This document shows positions 1 to 9,840 of a stretch of DNA of 60,000 bases, piece after piece (within the stretch, counting starts at the first letter, position 1; each line of letters starts with the position of its first letter). Below the pieces are notes generated by a model that was not told the DNA's origin, did not search any database, and saw nothing but the letters and a program-made list of their open reading frames with translations. The DNA comes from Lineus longissimus (lineage: Eukaryota; Nemertea; Pilidiophora; Heteronemertea; Lineidae): positions 13,022,001-13,082,000 of the forward strand of contig NC_088316.1 of the NCBI RefSeq assembly GCF_910592395.1, written 5' to 3'. Position numbers and translations under genes: made by a program.

Positions 1-60
1 ATATCTGTTGAAGGTGAGAAGAGTGAAGTTATAATGGAATCATCCCTGGCCGAAGGCTGA
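1..60 (+). CDS. Possible C-terminal end of an unidentified gene
   Basis: Frame 1 is open from the first base and ends at a TGA at 58-60, giving about 19 codons with an acidic character (it ends MESSLAEG). A canonical AATAAA lies about 1.1 kb downstream at 1,191-1,196 with no other coding exon between, which suits a 3' untranslated region. The stretch is too short to identify. An alternative is that GGTGAG near base 13 is a splice donor and the rest is intron, or that the frame is open by chance. Confidence 0.25.
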   Translation: MSVEGEKSEVIMESSLAEG

Positions 61-1254
61 GTCACTGAGTCAGGACACCCACTTGTGGCACCTAAAGACA
101 CCATGCCTGTGTTAGGGTTGCATTTGTAAGAAAGTCGTTCAAAAACCACAGACGATATCGGTCAGAATCTGTGGTGGTCAATTATTGAGACAAGCCGTTT
201 GGCCCTCGCAGGTAGTTTCAGCAGTAAACCAACCGCATGAGATGATTTTAGTAGAGACTTGGCAACTAATCACCTGAGCCGGGATTAAAAGACAGAAGAG
301 CAAGTGAGAAGATTAAGATATGAACAGTAGAACCTCTCTAATAAGGACACCCTTAGGACTGAGAAGTGCTGTCCTTAATGGAGAGGTGTCCTGATCAGAG
401 AGATCAAATTGAATGGAAACAACCAATTTGGGACCAAAACTAGCGTCCTTAGAAGAGAGGTTGTCTTTAATAGAGAGGTGTCCGCTATTAGGGAGGTTCT
501 AATGTATTTGAAGGATTTCTCAAAATGTTCATAAATATTTTCAGACACCACGCCAAGGAGCAGATACATCACTATATGCAGCACTTTCGGAAGACCTTGA
601 AGGCCGGGGTGGCCTCTATCTGGATAACTGTAGACCAGTGAAATCGGCCAACGACACATACAATATTCAGCTCCAGAGAGAACTTTGGTTTTTGAGTTTA
701 CACTTGACGCATATTGACCCTACCGACTAGAGATTTGTCTGTTCCTGTTTTATTCCACCGAGTATAGATTGTGCATCTCTAATGTTTGAGATTTATTTTT
801 ATGTTAGAAAAAGGGGAGGGGTAGATTGTGTTCTTAGGTTATTTTCGAGAAGAATCATTTGTTGAATAACCTGACAGAATACAAGGGTGTTCCTTCTTCT
901 GCGGGTGCAGCCTATCAGAATAAAACTTTGTGGTCCTGAAGATCCCCAGATCCGAAAGCATATTTTAAATCGGGCTTTATATATGTCTTCGATTCAAGAG
1001 AGCGCTGTTTTCCAAGACATATGATCAACTCTGAATTCGGAATAAGTGATGACTCTGAACCTGGATTTTGCATGTTATAAGTGGAGTTTAAGACAGAATA
1101 TGTCTAACATTGGTCAATTCTGTTGCCATCGAACATGTTTTATAAATTTCTCAAAATGTAAATTTGTTATTTTTGTACTGAAAAAGTCTAAATAAATTGT
1201 TTTAGTTACATTAACTTCATTTTGCTAAGTTTCTCGCTGCAAAATCACCCTTGG
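61..1254. other. Non-coding, possible 3' UTR
   Basis: No coding exon is seen. It contains one pogo-like MITE (324-506) and is otherwise AT-rich unique sequence. AATAAA at 1,191-1,196 on plus could be the polyadenylation signal of a gene ending at 60. Confidence 0.35.
324..506. mobile_element. pogo/Tigger-like MITE
   Basis: The element starts CAGTAGAACCTCTCTA and ends with the inverted form GGGAGGTTCTAATGTA. It has internal repeats of the type GGACACC and GAGAGGTGTCC. The same family recurs at 16,088, 25,011, 25,111, 25,315, 26,926 and 29,629. The ends and the TA flanks seen in better copies (25,111-25,274) fit a pogo/Tigger-derived non-autonomous element. It has no coding capacity. Confidence 0.6.
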
Positions 1255-2872
1255 CAAGTGCTTTGTCTTGATGACATGACAACCAGCAGGCCATCAGTTG
1301 ACTGAGAGGACCATGCCCATCTATTAAGTCACAACCATCCATATCAAGGACAGGACAATCGCTCTTGACCAGTGCATTCTCTTATAAATAAAATAAATAA
1401 ATGATAATAAAATTTACATTTATACCCGCAAAATCCAATTAGAATTGCTCTAATGCGGTCCAAAACAAGTTCGAAAAAGGTGCGTTTTAAGACCCCGTCT
1501 GAAGATTTGCTCACTAACTGCATTATGCAGATCAGGACTGAGGCTATTCCACAGCCTGCATGCTTGGACTGTGAAGCTCCTGCCACCATATGTCCGAAGG
1601 CTCTTGTGGACATTGCGACCAGCTGGCCATCAGTTGATGCCCACTGATAGAATCACACCCAACTATTTCGGGGACAGGACAAACACTCTTGGCCGGCGCA
1701 TTCTATCCAAGACATGACCATCAGTTGTTCAAGAGGACCATGCCCACTGATAGAGTTACAGCCATATCTTTACAGGAGAGCACAATCTCCCTCAGAGTTA
1801 CAGACATCTGTTTGGGGGACAGAACAATCAGTCTTGACCAGCACATTCTCTTGAAGACATGACAACCAGCAGGCCATCAGATGATTCGGAGGACCATTCC
1901 CACTGATAGTCACAACCATCCATACTGGCGACAGAACAATCACTCTACGTCAGTACATTCTCTTGAAGACGTGACAACCAGCAGACCATTAGCTGATAGG
2001 GAGGACCATTCCCACTGATAGTCACAACCATCCATACTGGCGACGGAACAATCACTCTACGTCAGTACATTCTCTTGAAGACATGACAACCAGCAGACCA
2101 TTAGATGATAGTGAGGACCATTCCCACTGATAGTCACAACCATCCATACTGGCGACAGAACAATCATTCCTAGTCAGCACATTCTCTGACGTGACAACCA
2201 GCAGACCATTTGCTGATTGAGAGGACCATGCCACCACCATTACAATCGCAACCATCCATAATTATGACAGAACATTCGTCACGTCCCGTCATTCGCTTGA
2301 TGAAGACATGAAAACCATGCAGCAGGCCATCAGTTGACTGAGACGACCATGCCCCACTAACGAGTCACAACGAACTATTTGGGGGACAGAACAAACACTC
2401 TTGGCCAGCACATGACAACCAGCAGGCCATCAGCTGAATTAGGTCGGAGCACGCCCATCAATAGAGACAATGACAATGGGTCGGAACAATCTCCCATGGC
2501 GAGCACATTCTCTTTAAGACATGATCACAACCAGCAGGCAATCAGTTGATTCATAGGACCTTGCCAACCGGTAGAATCTCAAGCATCTATTTTGGAGACA
2601 GCACAATCACACTTGACCAGCCAGCACATTATCTTGAAGACAGACAGCCAGTAGACCATCAGTTGATCGAGAGGACCAAGCCCACCGATCGCCACAATAA
2701 TCCGTCTTGGGGACAGAACAGCCACTCCAGGCCAGCATATTATCTTGAAGACATGACAATCAGCAGCAGGTCATCCACATGATTGAGAGGACTATGCCCA
2801 TCGATAGAGTCACAGCCAGCGAGTCGGGAGACAGTATAATCACTCTTTGGCACCTCATCTTGAAGACAACAA
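1255..2872 (-). repeat. Diverged ~112-bp satellite, block A
   Basis: A unit of about 112 bp repeats with substitutions and small indels. Its signature is GACATGACAACCAGCAGGCC, then TGAGAGGACCATGCCCA, then GTCACAACCATCCATA, then a form of GGACAGAACAATCACTCTTG. The same unit in reverse complement forms block B at 12,500-14,940. A non-satellite insertion of about 235 bp occupies roughly 1,381-1,615. The short open frames here are by-products of the repeat. Confidence 0.8.
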
Positions 2873-2897
2873 CAGGGGCCTTATTCATGAAGCCTTC
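2873..2897 (+). repeat. Left terminal inverted repeat of the Harbinger element
   Basis: These 25 bp match the reverse complement of 6,712-6,736 exactly. This is the presumed transposase cut site. Confidence 0.9.
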
Positions 2898-3165
2898 GTA
2901 AAATTGTTACTAATAACGATTTACGTGGCTCGTAGTAAGACTTTAGTAACTGCCAAGTAAGACACTACGTCTTATTCACAAAGCATTATCATCGATTTAT
3001 TACCGTATTACTTATTAAACCCTTCGTAGGGAAATATTATCAGGTACGCACTTGAGGTGATCTGTATAGAATTGTTACGTAATCCACTTGAGCTCACCTC
3101 ATTGACTGTTTGTAATAGGGGCATCGAGTATTTATACAGTAATTGGACGTGCTTACCATCATTTG

Positions 3166-4852
3166 ATGGATATTCGCCACCCTGACAACATCATGGAGAA
3201 AACCAATAAGAAGAGGAAGACCATTGTCCCACCACCCGAGGAAGGAAAGAAGACCGTTGTCCCACCACCCGAGGAAGGAAAGAGGAAACGGGGTGTGAAT
3301 TTTTCCCCAAATGAAATTATAAAGTTAGTTGATCTCGTGGAATCGAAGTGGTCCGTGATCAGCAGCAAGTTTTCGGATGTCATTACGCTGAAGCGGAAGT
3401 CCGACACGTGGAAAGAAATAACCCTTAAGATCAACAGTGTGGCAAGCGTCCGGAGAACGACCGAAGCAGTTCACCATAAATGGCATGACCTGAAATCGAA
3501 GGCAAAACAGAAGGCTGCAAAAATCAATGTACTGACCAAGCGGACCGGGAACAAACCCCTTGGCGATGATGTGTCCGAGTTGACGCAACTCGAGCAAAGG
3601 ATCGTAGGCCTAATCGGTGTCGAAATGATACAAGGAATCGCTACTGGTATGGACACAGAAGAGCTGGACCTACCTGAAGATGACATGAACCAGCAATACC
3701 CGTTTTCCCCGTCTGTCACAGAAGCCGATGATGACGAAATTTCTTATTTCGATCAGAATGCGTCACTCTCACTTCAAAAATCGAAGGTAGGTTGGTCGTC
3801 TGCGGGCGCTCCAGTTTCCTGCATTACATTTCGCCCGATTTGTCTACAGATTCAAAAGTGCCATCTTAGGCGCTTGGCTCTTGACGAGATATTTCATCCT
3901 TACATAGCATTCAATACTTAATTCTATCAAATGTATTTTCCAGAGAATTCGTAAGGTTACAGCAACCGTCACGCGCCCGAACGATAGCAGCTCAGAAGAT
4001 GACACCCGATCCCCTTCACCGCCGCCAAGTCCTGTCAGACAACCCAAGAGCTGTCGTCCCACTGCTGGCTCTTCCAAGGCGTCTTCAACTGGTTTGTCTG
4101 TCGCAGCAAAGAAGTCATTGCATACATTCCATACCGTTGAATTGCGGAAATCACCCGAGGTAAATAGGTTTTTGATTACTGGAGGCATAAGCAGTGATAA
4201 GGGAAGATCGCAACTTTCCAGGTGGCTGCACAACGATCTGTGCAATGCTTTTTCTCATTTGCTTGTGTCGTTATTAGGAAAGAAAACGTATCTCCTGACG
4301 TGCCCGTTTCAGTACTGGCCTTCTATATGAGAAGGAAGTAAATAACAACTAAAGACATACTAAGACTTCACTCATGTTTAATGGCTTTTTGCATTTAAGT
4401 CTATCAAATGTATTTTCCAGAGAATTCGTAAGGTTACAGCAACCATCACGCGCCCGAACGATAGCAGCTCAGAAGATGACACCCGATCCCCTTCACCGCC
4501 GCCAAGTCCTGCCCGACAACCCAAGAGCTGTCGTCCCACTGCTGGCTCTTCCAAGGCGTCTTCAACTGGTTTGTCTCTCGCAGATAAGAAGCTTTCACAT
4601 GCCGTTGAACTAATTGATGTGGAGAAGGAACGGGTCAAAATCGAGAGCAAGCGACTTGACGTGGAAGAACAACGGCTTCATCTGGAAGAAACAAAGGTTC
4701 ATCTCGCAAAAAAGGCAGTATGGCTATTGGAGGTACTAGTGGATGCTGTTACGGAAACCAGCGAATCCCAGAAAACTGGCTCAAAACCAAAGGAGTACAA
4801 GTCCAGGTCATCGGCATTCTCTGTACTTGAAAAAATGGCCAAAGGAGAGTGA
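3166..4852 (+). CDS. Harbinger Myb/SANT-like DNA-binding protein, two or three exons
   Basis: In Harbinger elements this second protein binds DNA and helps bring the transposase to the nucleus and the transposon ends. Exon 1 is 3,166-3,786 (ATG at 3,166; an ATG at 3,193 is an alternative). It ends AAG|GTAGGT in phase 0. The last exon is 4,421-4,852, after TTTTCCAG, also phase 0, with TGA at 4,850-4,852. This gives about 350 residues. Residues ~40-125 form a trihelix/Myb-SANT domain (KRGVNFSPNEIIKLVDLVES, then SDTWKEIT, then VHHKWHDLKSKAK). An acidic segment follows, then a proline/serine linker (SPSPPPSPARQP), then a charged coiled coil (EKERVKIESKRLDVEEQRLH). An optional in-frame middle exon at 3,944-4,159 is a duplicate of the start of the last exon and would give about 422 residues. 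A short repeat, PPPEEGK, occurs twice near residues 20-40. AATAAA at 5,211-5,216 may be its polyadenylation signal. Confidence 0.85.
3923..4114 (+). repeat. Duplicated exon with its acceptor, copy 1
   Basis: This 192-bp stretch matches 4,400-4,591 almost exactly, at an offset of 477 bp. The copy includes the intron end TCTATCAAATGTATTTTCCAG and the coding start RIRKVTA. After 4,114 the copies diverge. Copy 1 reaches a donor GAG|GTAAAT at 4,160 while still in phase 0. Confidence 0.9.
4400..4591 (+). repeat. Duplicated exon with its acceptor, copy 2
   Basis: Partner of 3,923-4,114. Copy 2 continues into the coiled-coil tail and the stop, so it is the copy needed for a full-length protein. Confidence 0.9.
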
Positions 4853-5030
4853 CCTACATATATCACGCAATTTTAAAGTGATGTTGTTGCTGTATAACTG
4901 CTACATTGTTTGTTAGATAGATAGTGAAGTAAGGAATAACTGATAAGATTGTGCTTTCATCAAAATCGTGTTGGTTGTTGGTATGAATTTATACCTTGAT
5001 CACAGTACATTGTTCTGTACAAACATGATG

Positions 5031-5036
5031 TTTATT
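5031..5036 (-). terminator. Polyadenylation signal of the Harbinger transposase
   Basis: TTTATT on plus reads AATAAA on minus, about 200 bases past the transposase stop at 5,236. Confidence 0.45.
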
Positions 5037-5210
5037 TGTTGATGAAAGAAGATCGTTGGAATTGTAGTTTGGCAGTCTCGCCAGTAATCAAATGCTCTAC
5101 AACCTTACTGTTTATCGTTGTTGATTGTAACATGATGTTGAAAACGTCTCTTGTTACATGTACCACCATTTTGGTTGTACACATCAATTAAAATGTTTGG
5201 GTTAATTGGA

Positions 5211-5216
5211 AATAAA
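5211..5216 (+). terminator. Polyadenylation signal of the Myb-like gene
   Basis: AATAAA lies 359 bases past the stop at 4,852. It falls beyond the transposase stop on the other strand, so the transcripts would overlap. Confidence 0.45.
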
Positions 5217-5235
5217 GTTCTGTTTTAAATACATA

Positions 5236-6528
5236 CTACATATTCCTGAAATGCTGATCTATCAAGCGTGCCCTTTCCCCAACACCTCTTTCTTCGACAT
5301 CGACATCGAGGATTGGTCTATTGTTGACGTCATCATCGGGATTATCCACATTGGCTGGTGGGTCGTTTGGGACAGGGAGGCCGTGGTTTTCACAGATGTT
5401 ATGTAGCACAGATGTTGCAATGATCACCGAGCAACACTTCTCGGGGCTTAATCGAAGAGTTCCACCTGCAAAAAAGGCATCTTATCAAAGAAATGAGAAT
5501 GGGGAAAGTCAGTCGAAATCGAAATGGAACTTGTACTGCAAAGCAGTCTATGCAGCAATGTTATGGGGTGAAATGCTGCAGCACTGTCTGAGAATGGCTA
5601 TAATAGCCATTTGCAGACAGGTGCTGTCGGTGTCTAGAAACTGGCGATCTCTCCTGATTCACCAATAAGGACATAATTTACCTTCTTTGTGCAAGCACCT
5701 CCATCGGTTTTTCCATCTTCCAAAGGTTCGTTCAATGATGTTTCGTACTCGCCTGTGGTGAACGTTGTATTGTCTGTCCGCTGCATCTGCTGGGCGGGAG
5801 ACTGGGGTCATGAGACAGGGTCTAAGTGGGTAGGCACTGTCACCGAGCAAGTATCCTCCATCATTCAGGCCGCGTTCCATCTTCACCTTTAAATTGCAGT
5901 TGGACCAGATAAACGCATCATGGGTGGCACCTGGCCATCGGGCTACTATATTTGAAAATTTCAAATCATAAGTACAAATCCCCTGCACATTAATGGCATG
6001 CCACTGTTTCCTGCACACGTATGCATTCTCGTTTACGGATGGACATTTGATCGGAATAAGGGATCCATCTACGCAGCCAATAACGTTCGGAATCCGATGG
6101 CGTTCTGTATAAAATCCTTCCTTCTGACGTTCTTGCTCAGCAGCTGTTCGAGGAAATGTTATGAAATGTTTTGCTTTACCCTGCAAAGCAGTTGCAACTC
6201 TGGTAATAATCCTTGATATCGTAGGTTGACTCAAGCCATTTGACATGTCTCCATTGTCCAACTGCAAACTGCCAGTAGCAAAATATCTAAGCGCAACGCA
6301 AACTTGGAGAGTTGCTGGAACGGCGTGCGAGCGCAGCGTATACGGGGCAATGTCATCCTGCAACAGGTCGATAACTTCGAGAAGGACCGGCCGAGTCATC
6401 CGGTATCGTCTGTACAAATCTACGTCATCATAGACGTCAAGCGGTTGTAGACGATCTCTAAACACACGCTGCCGTCGTAAAGCCCGCCTTGCTTCCAAAT
6501 TTTCCAACACAATCAACGCCGCAGCCAT
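5236..6528 (-). CDS. PIF/Harbinger DDE transposase (HARBI1-like), two exons
   Basis: This is the cut-and-paste transposase of the surrounding element. Exon 1 is 6,528-5,682 and starts with ATG. It ends GAAG|GTAAAT in phase 1. Exon 2 is 5,465-5,236, after TTTTTTGCAG. The joined frame is 358 residues, close to the usual 350-400. The catalytic D-D-E is visible: D in NVIGCVDGS, D in GYLLGDSAYPL, and E in RNIIERTFGRWKNRWRCL. The motif WPGATHDAF between the two aspartates and the C-terminal ATSVLHNIC are also typical of this family. The N-terminal RYRMTRPVLLEVIDLL and LSQPTISRI fit the helix-turn-helix region. The intron is 216 bp (5,466-5,681). It converges on the Myb-like gene. No disabling change was found, so it may encode active enzyme. 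A host-domesticated HARBI1 is unlikely because the terminal repeats are intact. Confidence 0.93.
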
Positions 6529-6711
6529 GCTCCTTGTGTAAAAATGTGTCCAACTATCTAAGCATGGACTGATAACACGCTAAGAAGCCCGAACACCTCA
6601 CGTAACACTAGTAACGACTTGCGAAATAGATTGAAGTTACGGGTGCTTCGTGAATACCGCGTAATTCGCTAATAACGACCTAGTAATACGTAAGTGCTTA
6701 CTAGGCCCTAA

Positions 6712-6736
6712 GAAGGCTTCATGAATAAGGCCCCTG
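6712..6736 (-). repeat. Right terminal inverted repeat of the Harbinger element
   Basis: Exact inverted partner of 2,873-2,897. Confidence 0.9.
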
Positions 6737-6800
6737 GACCTCGACTTAATGAGAGGACGACGCACAGCATTAGAATCACAACCATATTGAGCTAAGAAAA
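6737..6800 (-). repeat. Satellite remnant right of the Harbinger insertion
   Basis: TGAGAGGACGACGCACAGCATTAGAATCACAACCATATT continues the block A unit that was interrupted at 2,872. This shows the insertion split one satellite unit. From about 6,800 to 7,170 I see only unique AT-rich sequence. Confidence 0.65.
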
Positions 6801-7179
6801 TTGACGACCTGTTGATATAGTGGTAGGAAATTATATGGATACTGACCAGTTGTGTAGTGATATAGTCCGCCTTGGTTTGATTTCATATAAAAATCAACAA
6901 GGCTTCTCATAAATAATTGGACAGATTCAGATTATATATATTTCATGTTCAATGGTGATGCGAGCGGTCCAAGAATGATGAGCAAAACTGGTCACAGATA
7001 AGAGTACCACATGTAACTCATTGGGCTATCAGCCATAATTGCCTATATTTTCCTCCTTTCTATGCTTAAAAACATGAACGTCGCAAGCCTAACTGCGCGA
7101 ATATTCGAGTCAATATGTTGATCGATTCTAACAGTCTCATCAACCACTGAGAAGGGTCATTTTCAATCACTGACTTGAA

Positions 7180-7570
7180 AGAAAAACAATAAGAATGAAG
7201 TTTTTGATTATATTGGTATAATTTAACAACTAAAATTGTACTGTAGGAATGACTATAGGATGAGATAGCCGTGGCCTCATCATGTCATGGGGGACGATGA
7301 GGATCAAGTTTTAATGTTTTTTTAATTCAAACTTCAGTATTTCACATGCATGTAAATCGAAAAAGGGGACCCAAATGTTAATGTTATAGAATGACTTATA
7401 CTTATACTGCGTGAATCTGAGGCATCCTTGGCACTTTGTAAAGATAAAACTATAGGTTTAGATGACCGTGGCCTCATCATGTCATGCTGGGACGATGAGG
7501 ATGGGATTTAAGTTTTTTGAGCAAATCAACCTTCGGTATTTTATATAAAATCAAAAAGGGGAACCGAAGG
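7180..7570. repeat. Two-copy tandem duplication, ~197-bp unit, with a short hairpin
   Basis: GCCGTGGCCTCATCATGTCATG...GACGATGAGGAT appears at about 7,268 and again, slightly changed, at 7,465. CCTCATC...GATGAGG gives a 7-bp stem in each copy (7,275-7,302 and 7,472-7,500). Flanking words (ACTATAGG, AAAAGGGGA) also repeat. No coding sequence is seen. Confidence 0.6.
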
Positions 7571-7654
7571 TATATGTAAGATAGGTGAGAAAAACGAGAT
7601 TCACTAAAACTAAGCTCAGTTGGTCTGTTTCTTAGAAGCTTGCTCTGTCTTTAA

Positions 7655-8035
7655 GGAAGGATATCACCACGAATAAAACTTGCTTATAACGCCACAAACA
7701 ACAGGGATATCATGAAACAAAGACATCTATTTACAAAATTAAGAACCGGCTCTCACCAACTCGCAGTCGAGTCTGGGCGACATAACAATATCCCAAGGGA
7801 ACAAAGAAAATGCCAATTTTGCAAAGGAGATGACGTCGAAGATGAATTTCATTTTTTAATTGTTTGCACACAGCACTCCGCCACTCGGGAAGCAATGTTT
7901 AAATATATTTCTACAATTGATACAAGCTTTGTAAATCTACCCGACATCGACAAATTTAAATATCTCTTAACCTGTATTTCCACCCCTGCCTTTGTTCGCA
8001 TTGCTGCTTATATTTATGATATGTACCCCTATTAA
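7655..8035 (+). CDS. Fragment of a LINE reverse-transcriptase ORF, C-terminal end
   Basis: The frame is open from 7,655 to the stop at 8,035, about 126 codons. It carries the segment found after the reverse transcriptase in many invertebrate LINEs: LRTGSHQLAVESGRHNNIP, then CQFCKGDDVEDEFHFLIVC, a zinc-knuckle-like C-x2-C...H-x-x-x-x-C motif. No catalytic reverse-transcriptase motifs are present, so it is a dead 5' truncation. The first ATG at 7,712 is internal to the original ORF, not a true start. Confidence 0.7.
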   Translation, partial: GRISPRIKLAYNATNNRDIMKQRHLFTKLRTGSHQLAVESGRHNNIPREQRKCQFCKGDDVEDEFHFLIVCTQHSATREAMFKYISTIDTSFVNLPDIDKFKYLLTCISTPAFVRIAAYIYDMYPY

Positions 8036-8149
8036 TTTGTATATACCTTTCACTGCTTTGTATCATTGCATGTCTTCTATTCATATATATCTGTAACAGC
8101 CCCATGGGCATTAACAAGATGAAATAAATTGAAATTGAAATTGAAATTG
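7655..8149 (+). mobile_element. 5'-truncated non-LTR retrotransposon
   Basis: It consists of a C-terminal ORF fragment (7,655-8,035), a short 3' UTR and a simple-repeat tail of GAAATT units (about 8,121-8,149). Such hexamer tails with truncated 5' ends are characteristic of several invertebrate LINE families. Exact clade not determined. Confidence 0.7.
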
Positions 8150-8940
8150 TATAACCAACGGATTGCTTCAATGTGACCAAGTTAAAACTCTACAACTCCA
8201 CTATGATTACCTATATTATTATATCATGACATTCAAAAAAACCTTCTTTTGCTCCAGAAAATAGGCTCCAAAATTATTTTAGAATATAAGATAATATTAT
8301 AAAATTTCTAATTTATTTAATGAGTAACTTTGCCTAAATTTATATTTTTATCGAATTTTTTTGATTTCTTTAATGTAACCCAGTAACACTATACACCTCT
8401 ACTATGATGTACAGTGAAACCGGAGTTACTAACATAATTTATTGAATTTGGAGCATTAGAAATTGTTTATCAAATTGGTTAAAAAAGTAAATTACTATCA
8501 TTGTTTGTTACATTATAAGGAGCAAAAGAAAAAGATTTAGGTTTAGTAAGGAAACTTGGTCTATATATATTTCATGATCAAAGATTTGGAAATGAAATTG
8601 TTAAGTACAAAATATAAATCAAATTATCATTTTAATCAAGTATATACAGTATATCCCTTTGCTGTCTTGTTTGGTGATTTGCTGCTTTTGGTGATTCAGT
8701 GAGAAATTTTGAATTCATAACTGCATTGAGTATAAATGCCAACCGAGCGGGTCTTGTGCCAAAGATGCGCCAGTTGGGAATTGCTGTTGTGCTCCTGCAA
8801 AACTCAGGAAGAAGCCAATGAAGTCACTCCTACAGTACTTACAAAAAATTCTACATTTTCAGAAAAGAGTTAATGGCCGCAGCAGCGGAGGGCATTTTTC
8901 ACCCTACACCAGAGGCCGTGCTTCCTGTTCTCATCTCTCT
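8150..8940. other. AT-rich intergenic sequence
   Basis: No coding exon, clear repeat or RNA gene was recognised. Base composition is strongly AT-rich to about 8,720. Confidence 0.5.
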
Positions 8941-8942
8941 TA

Positions 8943-9840
8943 TGCCGTGGTCACACTGGGGTTTTAACACGAATTGAATTCGAATTAAAACGTTGATACG
9001 TATTGGGGCGTCACACTCAATTCGGTTCATACCGATCTCAATCCGCTTTAACCAACACGGTTCTTAAACCGAATTGAATGCGAATCAGCTAATCCGAATC
9101 AACGAAACCGTATTGAGATTTCAAGTGTGACGCGCTTGATACGAATTAAGGTTTTCGATCGCACTGCGCATGCGCCCGGCGCATGGAAAGTGACCTTTGA
9201 CCGCGGGAACTAGTGCTCCGAACTAGTTAACTGATGTATTTAAATGATCTCATTAACTCAAATCGTTTTTCGTTATGCCATAGAATAGGGAAAAATCAAC
9301 TCCCCTGCACGTGACTTGCATTTCCATTTCCTGGCAAGGTATGTTGCCGCCGGTTCGTTGGTCAAAGGTACGCTGGTCAGCAACATCGTCGCGGCGGGGT
9401 TTTCCCCGGTTTTGGCCTCGTTTTCGAGGGCGAGGCCGGGATTCTCCGCTAATAGCGACGGTGGTGTTGACTCGGTGAGGACACTCCTCTTTGACCCGAA
9501 CTTTGGCAATAGGCATGGCCGGGAGATGGAAATGGTCAAGCACCTTACGCGATTTTAACTTGTTAATAATGACTGTGTGATACTGTGATATTATATACTT
9601 ATATGTTTTGTACTCGTAAATTTTATTCTCCCATATGGGAGGTTAATAAATAATAATAATAATAATAATAGATGGCGCGTCGTTAGTATGCATTGAGTGT
9701 GGCGCGTTTTAAACCAATTTGAATGCGTATTCGGGCCAGTGTGACGCGACCGTTCTGAAACTGGATTAATCAATTCGTATTCCGGAGAGCGCTCTACGGA
9801 ATTCGGTTTCAATTCGCATCCAGTGTGAACAGTCTTCGTT
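8943..9840. mobile_element. Foldback/MITE-like DNA element with CACACTGG ends
   Basis: The left end reads GTGGTCACACTGGGG...CGAATTG...CGAATT (about 8,946-8,984). The right end, on the opposite strand, reads TGTTCACACTGGATGCGAATTG...CGAATT (about 9,835-9,800). The interior repeats motifs such as CAAGTGTGACGCG and CCAGTGTGACGCG. This is an imperfect inverted-repeat element of about 0.9 kb. Its class is not determined. Its right quarter is included in the last exon of the minus-strand gene model at 9,591-11,788. Confidence 0.5.

Larger units (their letters stand above)
2873..6736. mobile_element. PIF/Harbinger DNA transposon, apparently complete
   Basis: This is a 3.86-kb element bounded by perfect 25-bp inverted repeats (CAGGGGCCTTATTCATGAAG, then CCTTC) at 2,873-2,897 and 6,712-6,736. 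A related subterminal motif, TTATTCACAAAGC, appears at 2,972 and again inverted at 6,645-6,656 (GCTTCGTGAATA). Inside are the two genes that define the superfamily: a Myb/SANT-like protein on plus and a DDE transposase on minus, transcribed toward each other. Neither has an internal stop or frameshift. The satellite consensus resumes on both sides, so the element inserted into satellite block A. The outermost triplets are CAG and CTG, which may be a 3-bp target duplication with one change or part of the inverted repeat. Confidence 0.93.

Noticed and set aside
9316-9558. Overlapping ORFs on both strands in the foldback element
   Set aside because: Both strands are open in the GC-rich centre and no transposase motif is visible, so I do not call a gene.
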